Both the position numbers and the translations under genes were made by a program. Of a DNA stretch of 64,000 nucleotides, positions 16,583 to 26,097 are shown one piece after another. The notes beneath the pieces are model-generated. The model saw only the letters and a list, made by a program, of their open reading frames with translations, was not told where the DNA came from and ran no database searches. The number at the start of each line of letters is the position of its first letter. Within the stretch, counting starts at the first letter, position 1. Source of the DNA: an uncultured bacterium (GTDB lineage Bacteria; Cyanobacteriota; Vampirovibrionia; Gastranaerophilales; Gastranaerophilaceae); contig CACZFL010000004.1 of NCBI GenBank assembly GCA_902780525.1, positions 1-64,000 on the forward strand. The letters are read 5' to 3'.

Positions 16583-17374
16583 CTATCCCTCAACTTGATA
16601 AGCCCAGGCTGAGTGGTTATGGATGCTTTCTATTGATTCGCATTCGACTTCAAATGAGTCTATAATTTTGTTTTCTCTCAGCTTTAATACAACATCACGC
16701 AACACATCCTCAACAAATTTCGGATTTTCGTACGCACGTTCAGTTACAAATTTTTCATCTTCCCTTTTTAATATCGGGTAAAGAGGTGATGAGGCACAGC
16801 TTTCAATATCATTTATCAAATCTTCAAGCCATATATGTTCATCCTCAGGGTATGTAACGTTTACTGATACCAGTGCTCTTTGGTTATGTGCACCGTATTT
16901 TGATATTTCTTTTGAGCAAGGACAAAGTGTTGTAACAGGTACATCAGTCCCCAGATAAAATTTATAATCTTCGTCCTCTTCTCCGTAATTTTCCAATACT
17001 CCTTCAAAAGAGCAGTCATAACACATCGGGGCTGATATATTTGTAACGGGAGACTCTTTATCTATAAAATACTTGAACTCAAGCCTTAAATATCCGCTTT
17101 TTGCGTTTAGTTTTTTAACAATTTCTTCAAGACAGCCTTTTATATCCATCCCCAAAAGATGTTTGTCACTCCATTCGTTGAGAATCTCAATAAATCGTGA
17201 CATGTGGGTTCCTTTGTAATGCGCGGGCAGGGTAACACCAACAGTAGCTGCAGAATATATTGTTATATCTTCAGCATTTTTCCTCTGTACTTTTATTGGC
17301 AGTTCAACCCCTTTTACGCCTACTTTCTGGATTTCTATTCCTCTTGTGTCGGCTTGGTTCTGAATGTCTTTCAT
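16583..17374 (-). CDS. folE2: GTP cyclohydrolase I type 2 (FolE2)
   Basis: 263 aa, of the FolE2 (GCYH-IB) family that makes 7,8-dihydroneopterin triphosphate from GTP, the first step of folate and queuosine-type pathways. Visible signatures: VELPIKVQ strand, PAHYKGTHMSRF, the metal-site cysteine in CPCSKEISKYGAHNQR (about 147) and the C-terminal ESIHNHSAWAY. This isozyme uses several metals and often replaces zinc-dependent FolE. Its start overlaps the stop of the upstream 108-aa gene (TAATG), indicating translational coupling. Confidence 0.95.
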   Translation of the reverse strand: MKDIQNQADTRGIEIQKVGVKGVELPIKVQRKNAEDITIYSAATVGVTLPAHYKGTHMSRFIEILNEWSDKHLLGMDIKGCLEEIVKKLNAKSGYLRLEFKYFIDKESPVTNISAPMCYDCSFEGVLENYGEEDEDYKFYLGTDVPVTTLCPCSKEISKYGAHNQRALVSVNVTYPEDEHIWLEDLINDIESCASSPLYPILKREDEKFVTERAYENPKFVEDVLRDVVLKLRENKIIDSFEVECESIESIHNHSAWAYQVEG

Positions 17375-17700
17375 TAAACAGGTTCAACTCCCTCAAAAGA
17401 TTTTTGTTCAAGTGCGATGAGAAGTTTAAGAGCCGCAACTCTCTGAATTTTTGCAGGTGCATTTCTTAAAAGTTCAACACCTTTAAGCATCATTGGGTCA
17501 TTGTCATACCAACGGTTCCCTTTACCTTGGTATGTGTTGATTATTTCGTAAACGTGTTCAATAACTTCACCTGCTACCTGTTCCTGAAGCTTGAGCATAA
17601 ATTCTGCTGCTTCATTTTGAGTATCCTCAGGTGAAAGTCTCAACAATTCCAAAGCTTCTTTTAAAATAGGGTCTGAATCATACCAGCGTTTGTTAACCAT
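17374..17700 (-). CDS. Small duplicated-repeat protein coupled to folE2
   Basis: 108 aa, family not recognised. It consists of two similar halves: RWYDSDPILKEALELLR (about 5-21) and RWYDNDPMMLKGVELLR (about 67-83), each followed by a helix ending in repeated KL/LL pairs. All-helical and soluble by appearance. GAGG precedes the start. Its stop codon overlaps the folE2 start, so the two proteins are probably made together; a role in pterin metabolism is not shown by the sequence. Confidence 0.75.
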   Translation of the reverse strand: MVNKRWYDSDPILKEALELLRLSPEDTQNEAAEFMLKLQEQVAGEVIEHVYEIINTYQGKGNRWYDNDPMMLKGVELLRNAPAKIQRVAALKLLIALEQKSFEGVEPV

Positions 17701-17766
17701 AATATTTATTCCTCTCGTTCTATTTCTATTGTATAATAACTTTGTATAAATGTATATGGGGGTTTT

Positions 17767-18198
17767 ATGAAATTTTTACTTATAAATGGTGCAAACCTTA
17801 ATATGTTGGGCACAAGAGAACCTGAAAAGTATGGAAGTACAACTCTTAAAGATATAGAAAAGTCTGTAAAATGCCGTGGAAATGAACTTGGTGTTGATGT
17901 TGATACTTGGCAGTCAAACCACGAAGGCGAGATTGTTGATAAAATTCAGTCAGCAAAGGGTATCTATGATGGGATATTGATTAATGCCGGAGGATATACT
18001 CATACGAGTGTTGTTATCCGTGATGCGATTGCCTCTGTACAGATACCGACTGTTGAAATTCATATGACGAATATTCATGCCAGGGAAGAATTTCGTCATA
18101 CATCTCTGATATCAGGCGTGTGTGTTGCACAAGTTGTTGGTTTCAAGGAGCAAAGCTATTTATTAGCTCTTGATGGTTTGGTAAAATTGTTAAAATAA
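17767..18198 (+). CDS. aroQ: 3-Dehydroquinate dehydratase, type II
   Basis: 143 aa, normal length for type II dehydroquinase. Motifs in order: NGANLNMLGTREPEKYG with the catalytic tyrosine in the flexible loop, WQSNHEGEIVDKIQ, INAGGYTHTSVVIRDAI (His), and EIHMTNIHAREEFRHTS (His, substrate arginines). It removes water from 3-dehydroquinate to 3-dehydroshikimate in the cytosolic shikimate pathway. The ribosome site is GGGGG. A strong terminator follows, so it is a single-gene unit. Confidence 0.96.
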   Translation: MKFLLINGANLNMLGTREPEKYGSTTLKDIEKSVKCRGNELGVDVDTWQSNHEGEIVDKIQSAKGIYDGILINAGGYTHTSVVIRDAIASVQIPTVEIHMTNIHAREEFRHTSLISGVCVAQVVGFKEQSYLLALDGLVKLLK

Positions 18199-18209
18199 TT
18201 TGTCATTAA

Positions 18210-18239
18210 AAAACTTCCCTTCTGGGAAGTTTTTTTTTC
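18210..18239 (+). terminator. Terminator of aroQ
   Basis: A 10-bp stem AAAACTTCCC/GGGAAGTTTT with a 4-nt loop, running into a T tract of about nine. Confidence 0.9.
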
Positions 18240-18359
18240 TTCATTTCTCTTCTTTCTCTAACTTTGTTAATGTCTGTTGTTTACTCTCTGTATATATTAA
18301 AAGTATTTTAAAAATGTACAATTTCACGAACGATATTTTTCGTTACAAAAGTTAATATT

Positions 18360-19700
18360 TTATGCTTCTTCGTTCTCAATATGGTCATCAGCTGGTAATT
18401 TTACAATTTCTAATTGAGTAATTCTTGCTCCATCAACTTCCTTTACGGTAAATGTCAGTCCTTTAAATGTTACAGAGTCGTTTATTTCAGCAATTCTTCC
18501 CAGGAGTTTAACTACTAGACCGCCTATTGTTTCAACATCATCTTCCTCAAAAATATTTGTATCCATTTCAAAATATTCGGCAAGCTCATCTGTTCTCATC
18601 ATTGCATTTGCAATATATTTATTATCGCCAAGTTCCTGAATATTTACCTCTTCCTCTTCTTCGTCAAACTCATCCTGAACTTCACCGATGATTTCTTCAA
18701 GAACATCTTCCAAAGTGATTAATCCGGCTGTTCCTCCGTATTCGTCAACAACAACAGCCATTTGAATATGAGTCTTTTTAAACTCAAGCATCAGGTTATC
18801 CAGAGTCATTGTTTCAGGAACAAGTAAAATCGGACGTAAAAGTGTCGGAACAGAGTATTCCTCTTTTGTCATTGCTATTGCATATAAATCTTTTACGTGC
18901 AAAAAGCCTATAATTTTATCTATGTTTTCTTTTTCATATACAGGATATCTTGTGTATCCGTTTTCCAATGCAAGTTTATTTATTTCTTCGTATGAGATAT
19001 CCTCAGGTACACAAATCATGTCCGTTCTTGGTATCATAACCTGTTTTGCCATTAAGTCGGAAAATTTGAACATATTGTGAAGCATTTCAGCTTCGGTTTC
19101 GTTTAAAACACCTTCGTTATAACTTGCATCAACAAGCATATCAAGTTCTTCCGTAGAATGAACAAGAGCATCTTCCTGGTCGGCATGAAGCAGTTTTAAT
19201 AAGCCGTCTCCGGAGACCTGCAATATCCAAACCAAAGGCTTAAATAGTGTTATGAACATGCTCATGGGAGAAGCTATAACCAAAGCCAGGTCTTCTGTAT
19301 GTTTAAGTGCAAGACACTTAGGAAGCTGCTCGCCCAGTAATACGTGAAAATATGTTACCAGCAGGAATGATATAGGAACAGCAATAGCATGAACCGTTAT
19401 TTGTCCGTGCGGCAGATAACCTATAATCGGACTTACCAGCTGAACGATTGTTGATTCTGCAACCCAACCTAATGCAATACTCGCAAATGTTACACCGAGC
19501 TGTGCTGCTGCAAGCATTTTATTGACATCATTAACCAGTCTGAGTGCTGTTTTGGCATTCGAGTTACCGTCGTTACATAACTGTTCAAGTCTTGTTTTTC
19601 TGACTTTTACTAGGGCAAACTCCGCTGATACAAAAAATCCGTTAACAAATAGTAAAAATGCTATTATAAATATATTAACAAATATGTCCGTCAAATTCAT
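18360..19700 (-). CDS. HlyC/CorC (TlyC/CNNM) family membrane protein
   Basis: 446 aa. The N-terminal DUF21/CNNM membrane domain (about 1-185, four hydrophobic segments) is followed by two CBS motifs (about 205-330, MIPRTDMICVPED and PVYEKENIDKIIGFLHVKDL) and a C-terminal CorC_HlyC domain (about 345-432). Members are linked to magnesium/cobalt efflux; the hemolysin label is historical. The acidic stretch DEFDEEEEEVN links CBS and CorC_HlyC parts. The ribosome site is weak. It stands alone between aroQ and the second flagellin. Confidence 0.92.
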   Translation of the reverse strand: MNLTDIFVNIFIIAFLLFVNGFFVSAEFALVKVRKTRLEQLCNDGNSNAKTALRLVNDVNKMLAAAQLGVTFASIALGWVAESTIVQLVSPIIGYLPHGQITVHAIAVPISFLLVTYFHVLLGEQLPKCLALKHTEDLALVIASPMSMFITLFKPLVWILQVSGDGLLKLLHADQEDALVHSTEELDMLVDASYNEGVLNETEAEMLHNMFKFSDLMAKQVMIPRTDMICVPEDISYEEINKLALENGYTRYPVYEKENIDKIIGFLHVKDLYAIAMTKEEYSVPTLLRPILLVPETMTLDNLMLEFKKTHIQMAVVVDEYGGTAGLITLEDVLEEIIGEVQDEFDEEEEEVNIQELGDNKYIANAMMRTDELAEYFEMDTNIFEEDDVETIGGLVVKLLGRIAEINDSVTFKGLTFTVKEVDGARITQLEIVKLPADDHIENEEA

Positions 19701-19909
19701 ATATTAAAAAGATATCCTCTGATTTATAAATTAAATTCTACAATATACATGCTATTTTTGCAAAGGGTTATATAGTGATGGTTGATAAATTTATAAATCC
19801 AACCAAAGTATGAGAAAAATCTAACTAATTTAGAATTACAAAAATATAAATAGTCGTGTAGTATGTTAGTGTAAAGGAATGTAATATTCATTTACCCAAT
19901 TACACAAAA

Positions 19910-19997
19910 AAAGGCTAATTTTACGAAATTACCCTTTTAAGTGTGCTGCAAAAGCATACTCAAAGAGAGGCATTGCGTTAATTGTGTGCGTAATGCC
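19910..19997 (+). promoter_or_regulatory. Three consecutive hairpins in the flagellin leader
   Basis: Hairpin A (19910-19937) pairs AAAGG and TAATTT with AAATTA and CCTTT across one C-C mismatch, loop TACG side. Hairpin B (19941-19959) is GTGTGCT/AGCATAC. Hairpin C (19969-19997) is GGCATTGCG/CGTAATGCC. They fill the space before the ribosome site (AAAGGAAATC) of the 20036 flagellin. No sigma-28 promoter is evident upstream, so control may be post-transcriptional. Confidence 0.5.
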
Positions 19998-20035
19998 AAA
20001 TCAAGGAAGACAAAAAGAAAGAAAGGAAATCAATT

Positions 20036-21124
20036 ATGGCTTCAATCACAATCAACACAAACCTTGCGTCATTGACGGCGCAGCACAACTTGTCACAAGC
20101 TACCAAAGGCATGAATACTGCAATGGAAAGGTTGACAACCGGTTACAGAATTAACTCAGGTAAAGACGACGCTGCCGGATCATCAGTATCAACGATTATG
20201 GAAGCGCAAATCTCTGGTTATGACGTAGCTGAAGCAAACGCAGCAATGGGTTTATCTCTGTTAGACACAGCAGAAGGTGTTCTTGATATTGTCGGTGATT
20301 ATCTCCAACGTATCAGAGACCTGACCGAACAGGCAGCAAACGGAACTTACGGTACTCAATCAATTACTGCAATCAGAACTGAAGTTCAGCAAAGAATGGA
20401 AGAAATTAACCGTTTGTGTACGGTAATTGACTTCAACGGTGTTAAGTTGTTAGACGGTACAAGTATTGCTGCTACTTCTAAAAACGGTATCAACTTACAG
20501 GTAAGTAACAACTCAGGTAAAAACAACATTATTAACTTAAAATATACGTTGTTTGAAGCTGCTACAATCACAGCGTTGTTAATTACAAATAACCAGCATT
20601 CTGAACATACTGGAGAAACAGGCCCTGGTAAAAAATGGTATGAAAGAGATGGTGTTGACACAGCTGCTTTAACAGCAAGAGTAGAAGGCGGTACTAAAAC
20701 GTCTGGAGACAACCGTAAATATAACTACGAAGAAAAAGGTTATACAAAAATCGAAAGTATGGAATATGACTGGAAAGATAACAGGACTATGAGTGCGAAC
20801 ATATCTTGTATTACAGCTATATGTGATGCTGTTTATACAGATGATGCTACCGCACGTGAATTCTTAACTTTCATTGATGATGCGATTGAAAACGTGTCAA
20901 GCAGAACATCATTAATTGGTGCTTACATGAACCGTGTTGAATCAGCTGTTGATGCAATCAGTGTACAGAAGGAGAACATAGTATCAGCTAACTCTTCAAT
21001 CAAGGATGCGGATGTTGCTACTGAATCTTCTAACTACATTAAGTATCAGATTCTTCAACAATCTTCTGCAACACTTCTTGCAACAGCTAACCAAACACCA
21101 AGTATTGCATTGAACTTGTTATAA
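20036..21124 (+). CDS. Flagellin, short form
   Basis: 362-aa filament subunit. The N-terminal D0/D1 helices (MASITINTNLASLTAQHNL, MERLTTGYRINSGKDDAAGSS, LTEQAANGTYGTQS) and C-terminal helices (VESAVDAISVQKENIVSANSSIKDADVATES, QQSSATLLATANQTPSIALNLL) are complete. The variable region is only about 110 residues, near 165-275. It is exported through the flagellar type III system encoded at 52-58 kb. AAAGGAAATC precedes the ATG and a hairpin terminator follows. It differs strongly in its middle part from the GLUG-bearing flagellin at 221. Confidence 0.96.
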   Translation: MASITINTNLASLTAQHNLSQATKGMNTAMERLTTGYRINSGKDDAAGSSVSTIMEAQISGYDVAEANAAMGLSLLDTAEGVLDIVGDYLQRIRDLTEQAANGTYGTQSITAIRTEVQQRMEEINRLCTVIDFNGVKLLDGTSIAATSKNGINLQVSNNSGKNNIINLKYTLFEAATITALLITNNQHSEHTGETGPGKKWYERDGVDTAALTARVEGGTKTSGDNRKYNYEEKGYTKIESMEYDWKDNRTMSANISCITAICDAVYTDDATAREFLTFIDDAIENVSSRTSLIGAYMNRVESAVDAISVQKENIVSANSSIKDADVATESSNYIKYQILQQSSATLLATANQTPSIALNLL

Positions 21125-21194
21125 TATACTAAATAAATTGTGAGAGTAGCATCTCATTAAAATACACAGGAAATATAAAAAGTATATTGATTGA

Positions 21195-21231
21195 AGCCAC
21201 CCCGAAGGTATAACCTGAGGGGTGGCTGTAT
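21195..21231 (+). terminator. Terminator of the 20036 flagellin
   Basis: Stem AGCCACCCC/GGGGTGGCT with an inner AGGT/ACCT pairing. The T-run after it is short. Confidence 0.75.
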
Positions 21232-21240
21232 TTATGAGGC

Positions 21241-21273
21241 AAAAAAAAAACACCTTGTTTTTCAGAGGTGTTT
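21241..21273 (-). terminator. Terminator of the small minus-strand gene
   Basis: Stem AAACACCT/AGGTGTTT followed on the minus strand by a run of ten T (A tract 21241-21250). It lies 68 nt beyond the stop of the 42-aa gene. Confidence 0.75.
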
Positions 21274-21340
21274 AACATTTTTAAGAGAAAGAGAGAAATC
21301 TATTAAATCTTATTATACTTACCGTATATCAGAGAGAATG

Positions 21341-21469
21341 TTATGCGTGTAGCATTCTGTCCAATTCATATATCTTTAACACAAGAGCTTCTGTTTGTTC
21401 CTTTAACCACAATGCAAATAGTTTTAATTCATCTGTAAAACTGTAACAGCCCGGCCACATTGAATACAT
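21341..21469 (-). CDS. Small 42-aa protein
   Basis: A short reading frame starting MYSMWPGCYSFTDELKLF and ending LDRMLHA, with a near-ideal ribosome site (AAGGAGCAACTATT before the ATG) and a rho-independent terminator downstream. The C-terminal half looks like one amphipathic helix. No family recognised. The region 21125-21632 would otherwise be empty. The combination of ribosome site, start, stop and terminator makes a real small gene likely. Confidence 0.6.
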   Translation of the reverse strand: MYSMWPGCYSFTDELKLFALWLKEQTEALVLKIYELDRMLHA

Positions 21470-21647
21470 AATAGTTGCTCCTTATATTTTACCTATCTAC
21501 AATTTGTATATCGGCACAATTTTTAAAAACTTTAGGGTTTTATTTGATATTGTTACATTTGTTTACAATATTAATTTTTGTAACAATAATTCTAACTGCT
21601 GAAATCAGTAATTCTTTAAATACTTTTAATACATGAGGTATAGTAAG

Positions 21648-23462
21648 ATGACAGCAGATTTATCAATACAAAACAAACAAAAAATGTATGTTGATTCAGC
21701 GCAAAATGTGTCTGCAGCAAATTCTGTTGTTGGTAACCATTTAGCTAACGGTACTGCCGGTATAACTGAAGTTGAACCTATCTCTAACGAAATTAAGTCA
21801 AAAATTGATGATTCTAAGCAAAAAACTATTGATAAAGCTATTCTTGATGTTATTAAGGGTACAGGTTTATCACTCGCAGAAGCTAAAAAAATGCTTTATG
21901 AATTAAATAATAATAAAATCTGTGATAATGATAAATTAAAACAATCATTAAATTGTTTAAAATATGCTATTGAAGATTGTACATTAAATGGCAAGCTGGA
22001 TAAAGATAAGTTACAAAAAGTCTTTGGCTGCTATGTTCTTATGACTATGACTCCTGACAAGAAACAGATTTCCTGTGATGAAGCAAGAAAAGTTATGAAT
22101 ATGAGTTTAGTTCAATTTGTAACTGCATTTAATCCGGCGTTAAAAGGGAAAAAAGATTTATCTGCTAAAGATGTGAAGGATTCTTTAAAAATATTTATTA
22201 AGCACAGTTTTACTCCTGAAAAACTGGAACAAATGAAAAAAGTGCCTGAGTCCTCGAAAAATGCAATTAAATCACTTTTTGGTACAATGTTGAATAATTG
22301 TAAAGCTGAAGAACTTAATTTACTTTTTGAGGCTTTTGTTATGCTTCTTCAGGATGAAGACATTGCAGAACACGTTCCTGCTCTTATTAGTGAATTATGC
22401 GAGAATTTAAAAAATGACAAAACCGGAAAATTAAATCAATTTTTGACTGTTGATTTAGATAAAATATTATTAAGATTAGGTTTTGAACCTGCTTCAATTG
22501 AAAAACTAAAGCAATTCGGACTTATGAAGAATGTTAATGCCGATAATATAGAAGAATTGATGATCGGCTGCTTAAAGTTTTTACAAAATATTGAACCAGC
22601 TGAGCTTACTATTTTGCTGGAGGCATTGGATTGTTGTTTACAGGGTAAAGAACTTACCGAAGAACAGTTAAAAGTGTTGAATAAAAATAAAGCACAACTG
22701 GATGATCTTATCTCTGTTATTGGCGCAGTTGCAAATAACCCTGAGTTAATTAAAGGGCATGAAGAATTATTTAACAAAATCCAAGAATTGTTAGATGGAA
22801 CTAAATTAGATTTATTTATATATTCAAATATTCAGAATTTATTTAATCAATTCCCTGAATTATTCGAAAACTGCAAGACTCATGATGATTTGGCAAAGGT
22901 ATTAAATAAACTTACTGATAATAAATACAGTCAGGCTGTCGGTGACAAAAACCCTGATAATCTGTACTGCCCTGACGATTCTGAAATCACCGCAAAAAAG
23001 ACAAACAACACAACCGGTATCGGGTTAGAACAAAGAACAACACAGGAAGAATTTGCAAGAGCTTACGAAAATGTACAATATATTGCAAATCAAGTTGATA
23101 TGACTGAGGAAAAACCCGCTAAGATTACTTTGGAGCCTAAATCTGAAACCCCAGATAGTACATTACTTTTATCTACTTTTACTAACAAATCCCAAATTAG
23201 AGAGTATTTAAAAACAGGTACTATTACTGTCGGAAAGATAATACGGAAGTGTGATGAAACGAAAGGTGCTGTTTATGATTTTGTAACAGAAGTCGTTGAT
23301 AATGCAAGTGATTCAACAAAAGCTTTCTATCTAAATATGCTGCCTGCTTTTGGAGTCGTTACTTCAGTTATTGAAGATTGTAAAATTAAATACCAAGATC
23401 TTAAAAATAATGTAAAATTAGATTTTAACCATCAGAAAAAGCTTGAAAATGATTTGGCATAA
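21648..23462 (+). CDS. Uncharacterised 604-aa helical protein
   Basis: No family recognised. A long, leucine-rich helical protein with repeated segments of the type LLFEAFVMLLQDEDI and LLEALDCCLQGKELTEEQ, suggesting a helical repeat scaffold. There is no signal peptide; a weakly hydrophobic stretch lies near the end (AFYLNMLPAFGVVTSVI). The ATG at 21648 is preferred because GAGGT lies about 9 nt upstream; an ATG at 21633 adds five residues. Upstream lies a TTGTTACA/TTGTAACA pair (about 21553-21590). A terminator follows, then another unknown gene. Confidence 0.65.
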   Translation: MTADLSIQNKQKMYVDSAQNVSAANSVVGNHLANGTAGITEVEPISNEIKSKIDDSKQKTIDKAILDVIKGTGLSLAEAKKMLYELNNNKICDNDKLKQSLNCLKYAIEDCTLNGKLDKDKLQKVFGCYVLMTMTPDKKQISCDEARKVMNMSLVQFVTAFNPALKGKKDLSAKDVKDSLKIFIKHSFTPEKLEQMKKVPESSKNAIKSLFGTMLNNCKAEELNLLFEAFVMLLQDEDIAEHVPALISELCENLKNDKTGKLNQFLTVDLDKILLRLGFEPASIEKLKQFGLMKNVNADNIEELMIGCLKFLQNIEPAELTILLEALDCCLQGKELTEEQLKVLNKNKAQLDDLISVIGAVANNPELIKGHEELFNKIQELLDGTKLDLFIYSNIQNLFNQFPELFENCKTHDDLAKVLNKLTDNKYSQAVGDKNPDNLYCPDDSEITAKKTNNTTGIGLEQRTTQEEFARAYENVQYIANQVDMTEEKPAKITLEPKSETPDSTLLLSTFTNKSQIREYLKTGTITVGKIIRKCDETKGAVYDFVTEVVDNASDSTKAFYLNMLPAFGVVTSVIEDCKIKYQDLKNNVKLDFNHQKKLENDLA

Positions 23463-23464
23463 TC

Positions 23465-23497
23465 AAAAAGACCTTATAAATTACAAGGTCTTTTTTG
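23465..23497 (+). terminator. Terminator of the 21648 gene
   Basis: Stem AAAAGACCTT/AAGGTCTTTT with a 9-nt loop and a six-T run. Confidence 0.85.
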
Positions 23498-23566
23498 TTA
23501 CATAACTTAATTAATATGTCAATTTCTCGTCCTATAAATACTTTATATATATATCGAGGTATATTA

Positions 23567-25414
23567 ATGTTTGAAATATTAGAAAGAGCAAAGCAGTTTG
23601 CAAGAGATGCAAAGGAATATATCAGTTCCATTGTCGGTAGTGACAATGAAACTAAACCTGCTCAGTCTTCTAAAAAGGGTGCCCCAAATTGTGTTCATAA
23701 CCCTGAAAATAAAACTGTCGATAAACCTATAGATAAGTTTGTAAAACAGCCAGTTAATGATAGTAAAAAGAATACAAAAACCGATAAAAATATCACAATA
23801 CCAGCTAAACATAATAAATCTGAACGAAGATACACTAATGTTGTTACTGATGAAGATATAGTCAAAAAAGGAAAAGAAATTGATAAATTTAAAAAAGAAT
23901 ATGAAATATCAGATGAAGAGTATTATGAAATAATACTGCCAAGGGTAGGTTATACAAGAAATGAATTCCGCAGATTAAACAATAACGATAAAATGAGGGT
24001 ACTTGACATTATTAGCGGTGCTATGAAATTATTTGCTCTTGATAAATATAAAGATAATCCAGATATAAATATGACGGATATAATTGCTGATGCAGCTGCT
24101 GATTTTAAAAAGGCAAATATGGAAGGCGGAGTTGGAACGTTTAGAGAGTTTGATAAAGCTGTTAAGCCATATATCGCGAAAATTAACAAAGAGTTCAAAT
24201 CTGCCAAATCAGAAGATGAAAAAATTGAGGTGTTAATAAACAACAGGCTAGCATTTGAAGCAGATGTTAACAAGCAGAGAACTGTTGAGCTGGCTTATTG
24301 TAAAACTGTAGAAGAAAGAGCTGAAGTTAACCGTAAATATGATAAAAGGATAGAAGCTTTTGAAGGATATATACAAACACATTTTATCGCAGATAACGGC
24401 AGTCCCAATAATGCATTTATATCAACACATTTAAGAAAAAGTGACGATATGGTAAATGGTTATGAAAGGGCTGTAAAATCATTTTCACACGAAGCAAGAT
24501 GCACAGCTGCCGGAACATTTACTCACGACAACAGAATTAAACAGGCACAAAGATATGCAGAGTTAGGTGATCCTATCTCAGCAACCACTTTTGGCGCAGC
24601 TACAGAGGTTGTAACTCAGTATATGAACAAAGCTGATGCAGAACAATATGAAGCTGATGCATATAAATTTAAACAAGAATACTATAAAAATCCGGGCAAA
24701 TATAAATTTATTTCTGAAGAACATTTAACAAATGAAACTGCAGCTTTAGCTGTTGGTGTAGCTTTAAACAAGAATATGTCGGCAAGTGAAAAAGCTGCAT
24801 TTATGAGAGTATGGAATGAACATGCACAACAATTTTCTGACTATGACAGTGTAAGAGAAAAATTCTATACCGCAGTCAAAGAATATTTGACAAAACATCC
24901 TGAAGCAAAACAGGGAATAGAAGATATTAAAACAAAATACAGAGAACAATATGGTGACAACCCTGACATACCACGAGTTGCCAAAAAACGTTATGAAGGT
25001 GTTGTATCTATTGAAAGCAAAAATGAAAAAAATTTATCAAAAAAATCTGATAAACAGACTGGAAAAGCTACTTCACAACAATTAGAACGTGCTTTGGTTA
25101 CATATCCGTATGATGAAGTACGCAGGCAATATTCAATGAATTCTGACAGAGATTTTGCTGAGGTTGTTCTGCATAATCCGAAACTCAAAAATCACAAACA
25201 AAATATCGTAGGATATATAAAATCATTATCAGCTGATAATTTAAGTAATCTGACAAAAGGCTGCAGTACTGAAATGTTTCTTTTCGTATTGAGAAATATT
25301 TCACCTGATAAAGCCGGTCGTTTGTATGATTTATCAAAAGGCGAAAAATGCTATGCTGCAAGAAAGTTAGGTGAAGAAATAGTAGAGGAAAACAGGGCAA
25401 ATGAAGTTGCTTAA
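23567..25414 (+). CDS. Uncharacterised 615-aa charged protein
   Basis: No family recognised. It starts MFEILERAKQFARDAKEY; GAGGT lies 6 nt upstream, while an in-frame ATG at 23495 falls inside the preceding terminator and is rejected. The first 100 residues are lysine-rich and probably disordered; the rest is alpha-helical, with runs such as KADAEQYEADAYKFKQEYYK. No signal or membrane segment. Its end overlaps the next gene by 14 nt, so the two form an operon. Confidence 0.65.
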   Translation: MFEILERAKQFARDAKEYISSIVGSDNETKPAQSSKKGAPNCVHNPENKTVDKPIDKFVKQPVNDSKKNTKTDKNITIPAKHNKSERRYTNVVTDEDIVKKGKEIDKFKKEYEISDEEYYEIILPRVGYTRNEFRRLNNNDKMRVLDIISGAMKLFALDKYKDNPDINMTDIIADAAADFKKANMEGGVGTFREFDKAVKPYIAKINKEFKSAKSEDEKIEVLINNRLAFEADVNKQRTVELAYCKTVEERAEVNRKYDKRIEAFEGYIQTHFIADNGSPNNAFISTHLRKSDDMVNGYERAVKSFSHEARCTAAGTFTHDNRIKQAQRYAELGDPISATTFGAATEVVTQYMNKADAEQYEADAYKFKQEYYKNPGKYKFISEEHLTNETAALAVGVALNKNMSASEKAAFMRVWNEHAQQFSDYDSVREKFYTAVKEYLTKHPEAKQGIEDIKTKYREQYGDNPDIPRVAKKRYEGVVSIESKNEKNLSKKSDKQTGKATSQQLERALVTYPYDEVRRQYSMNSDRDFAEVVLHNPKLKNHKQNIVGYIKSLSADNLSNLTKGCSTEMFLFVLRNISPDKAGRLYDLSKGEKCYAARKLGEEIVEENRANEVA

Positions 25415-26096
25415 AGATATATTATACCGGGTTCTTGAACTTCAGGAAAAGGTATTGCGTTTACAGTTATCAAAAACGCTTGGTGCTAAATCGAAATCTA
25501 AGCGAAAAAGCCATTTCTACAAAGGTTGTACTTTAGACCTGAATACTATGGCTGAGGCTGAGAAGCAGGAACTTGAAACTAAAATTACAAACGTACTGAA
25601 AACATACGATTATAATCCGGTAAGAGTGTTAGAGTATGTACAATCTCAAGGAACAGAGGTTATATTCCTTAATGATGCAAAGAAAATTCTGAACCCGATA
25701 GGTGAAAATGAGGGATTTATATATCCGCAAATTGGTGCAAAAGCACTTTATTTATCACTTGGTGTAAAAAGAGCGTTTTCCTTAAAGACAGATGATATGT
25801 TTGTTCTTTCCCCAGGAGAAATTAATAAATATTACTTTATTTATCATTTTTATAACTGGTTTGCATTTAAGCATAATATTGCTGGAATGGATACCGAGTC
25901 TCAGGAACTTCTTAAAAAGTATTTATTTTCACCTGCTGATACTCGTGAACTTCAGCTTTCAGAAATATTCAAACTAAAAGACGCCATCCGTCAGGATAAA
26001 GCGTCTATAGAGTTTGTTGTTAATCTCTGCCGAAGTTATGAAGGAGCAAAGCAGGCATTAACCAAAATTAAAAATGAAGGCAGCGCTAATCTGTAG
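25401..26096 (+). CDS. Uncharacterised 231-aa protein
   Basis: No family recognised. Basic N-terminus (SKTLGAKSKSKRKSHFYKG), then a soluble mixed domain with aromatic strings (FIYHFYNWFAFKHN). It overlaps the upstream 615-aa gene by 14 nt, which implies translational coupling and joint function. It ends 1 nt from the convergent cysteine-rich gene, with no terminator between them. Confidence 0.65.
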   Translation: MKLLKDILYRVLELQEKVLRLQLSKTLGAKSKSKRKSHFYKGCTLDLNTMAEAEKQELETKITNVLKTYDYNPVRVLEYVQSQGTEVIFLNDAKKILNPIGENEGFIYPQIGAKALYLSLGVKRAFSLKTDDMFVLSPGEINKYYFIYHFYNWFAFKHNIAGMDTESQELLKKYLFSPADTRELQLSEIFKLKDAIRQDKASIEFVVNLCRSYEGAKQALTKIKNEGSANL

Positions 26097-26097
26097 C

